Shown here piece after piece: positions 63,324-64,000 of a stretch of DNA of 64,000 bases; positions within the stretch are counted from its first letter, which is position 1, and the number at the start of each line of letters is the position of its first letter. The notes under the pieces were generated by a model, which was not told the origin of the DNA, did not search any database, and saw nothing but the letters and a program-made list of their open reading frames with translations. The position numbers and the translations under genes were made by a program. Origin of the DNA: Melioribacteraceae bacterium (GTDB lineage Bacteria; Bacteroidota; Ignavibacteria; Ignavibacteriales; Melioribacteraceae); contig WYBN01000013.1 in assembly GCA_011525875.1 (NCBI GenBank), positions 164,105-228,104 on the forward strand, in the 5' to 3' direction.

Positions 63324-63762
63324 CAGAATTAATCTCTCTTAAACAACGCAGCAGAATGATGTGCGGCAGAGAAGATTCTAATACCGGATAACTGTATTTC
63401 AAATCCTCAACTTCATTATTTATCCTATAAGTAAAATCCTTGATTACATTGCCTTTTTTGTCGTAGTAAATGATCTCAAGTATGCTGTACTTCATAAGCT
63501 TTTTGTTAAATAAGTAATATGTGTTTGACTGATAAATATCTTTATTGATGCCGTCGATTTTCAGCGGTGAGGAGTGTTTCTCGTAAGTCCATACAAAAAT
63601 ATCATCGCCGGTAAAACTCTTTATATTTGACATATCGATAAAGACGAGATTTTCACCTTGCACAACAGGCACCCAATCTTCGCCCACATTCTGAGCAGAA
63701 ACATTACCCAATAAAAAGAATAAAAAGATCGCAGCCGAAAAATATTTCACCATTTTTTTCAT
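63316..63762 (-). CDS. Small secreted protein of unknown function
   Basis: A 148-residue protein with a clear signal peptide (YFSAAIFLFFLLGNVSAQ). The mature part reads as a single beta-rich domain (VFIDMSNIKSFTGDDIFVWT, KYSILEIIYYDKKGNVIKDF). The pattern recalls small surface-adhesin-E-like proteins, in which a measured quantity is compared through one Trp/Tyr-rich sheet, but the likeness is weak. It is co-transcribed with the SET gene by overlap; a functional link is not evident. Confidence 0.75.
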   Translation of the reverse strand: MKKMVKYFSAAIFLFFLLGNVSAQNVGEDWVPVVQGENLVFIDMSNIKSFTGDDIFVWTYEKHSSPLKIDGINKDIYQSNTYYLFNKKLMKYSILEIIYYDKKGNVIKDFTYRINNEVEDLKYSYPVLESSLPHIILLRCLREINSDG

Positions 63763-63807
63763 AAAATTACTTCAAATCAAATTAAATGATATTCCGCATT
63801 TACTTTG

Positions 63808-63894
63808 CGGAAAGGGGGGGATTCGAACCCCCGTTCCGGAAATCCGGAAAACGGTTTTCGAGACCGCCGCATTCAGCCACTCTGCCACCTTTCC
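63808..63894 (-). tRNA. tRNA-Ser (anticodon CGA)
   Basis: An 87-base class II tRNA. Acceptor GGAAAGG/CCTTTCC, D-arm GCAGAGTGGC, anticodon loop CTCGAAA (anticodon CGA at 63858-63860), a long variable arm built from TCCGGA repeats and T-arm GGGGG-TTCGAAT-CCCCC. No CCA is encoded. Confidence 0.96.
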
Positions 63895-64000
63895 GACTTT
63901 TGCAATTCCTTAAATTTTAATCCGCTTTTGAACGACTTTATCTCCATCTCTCTTTTGAAAGCTTCGGATTTAGAATCATAATCTTCAGTATAGACAACTT
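63873..64000 (-). CDS. GIY-YIG nuclease family protein, C-terminal fragment
   Basis: The last 41 residues of a gene entering from the right edge. VVYTEDYDSKSEAFKREMEI followed by KSFKSGLKFKEL is the typical end of small UPF0213-type GIY-YIG proteins (the conserved EA-x-KRE-x-x-IK helix). The reading frame continues past that helix into the 5' half of the tRNA-Ser gene and stops at a TGA inside its D-arm (63873-63875), so the last seven residues are encoded by tRNA sequence. The catalytic GIY and YIG motifs lie outside the window. Confidence 0.75.
   Translation of the reverse strand, partial: VVYTEDYDSKSEAFKREMEIKSFKSGLKFKELQKSERWQSG

Overview
The window looks like chromosome from a Gram-negative bacterium of the Bacteroidota/Chlorobi group, most likely class Ignavibacteria (relatives of Ignavibacterium or Melioribacter). 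The main evidence is two large secreted proteins ending in a type IX secretion (T9SS) sorting domain with the NYPNPFNPxTxI signature. Supporting evidence is an OmpA protein with thrombospondin type-3 repeats, a short Hc1-like histone H1 protein, a compact primary sigma factor, a TonB-family protein, many lipoproteins, and AT-rich intergenic DNA. This placement is inference from protein signatures. I saw no transposase, phage gene, CRISPR array or rRNA, so this is gene-dense core chromosome with accessory touches.

Layout. 1-7.9 kb: recQ start (minus, cut by the window edge), a 3-hydroxyacyl-CoA dehydrogenase with acetate kinase, an atypical SDR, a COG2509 flavoprotein, a Kef-type antiporter and a RluE-like pseudouridine synthase. 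8.0-14.9 kb: two T9SS cargo proteins, one a subtilase. 15-19.8 kb: pgeF, a DMT exporter, folB, folK, a deoxynucleoside kinase and a small membrane protein, tightly packed, then asnS. 19.9-24.4 kb: NhaD-type antiporter, an unknown 121-residue protein, the bifunctional NAD(P)H-hydrate repair enzyme, VanZ and a TonB-like protein. 24.6-30.4 kb: a complete RND efflux operon (TolC-like, adaptor, permease). 30.5-35.9 kb: orphan FecE-like ATPase, DUF218 protein, leucine dehydrogenase, nusB, a UMF1 transporter and a convergent M50 protease.

36-41.8 kb: tRNA-Gly(CCC), the primary sigma factor, thioredoxin, M48 and PBP4-type lipoproteins, and the OmpA protein. 42-45.8 kb: a five-gene minus-strand operon made only of ligand-binding folds (HisA-like, cNMP domain, UspA, eIF2B-like, pseudo-receiver-GAF), several of them lacking or altering expected residues. 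This is the best candidate for an undescribed system. 46-54.5 kb: hydrolase, HdrD-like Fe-S membrane oxidoreductase, Hc1-like protein, CapA, MFS exporter, dusB, PAP2-like protein, apt and rsmI. 54.6-59.4 kb: an Rrf2 regulator followed by three enzymes forming a saccharopine-type lysine degradation route to 2-aminoadipate. 59.5-64 kb: M14 peptidase, mtgA, PAP2 phosphatase, a SET-domain protein, a small secreted protein, tRNA-Ser(CGA), and the tail of a GIY-YIG nuclease gene that runs into that tRNA.

Working together: the genes suggest a fermentative or facultative heterotroph with amino-acid catabolism (leucine dehydrogenase, saccharopine pathway, acetate kinase), secreted peptidases, cation/proton homeostasis and cell-envelope maintenance. 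No intergenic stretch exceeds about 300 bases; the longest (158-441) shows only AT-rich DNA between divergent genes.
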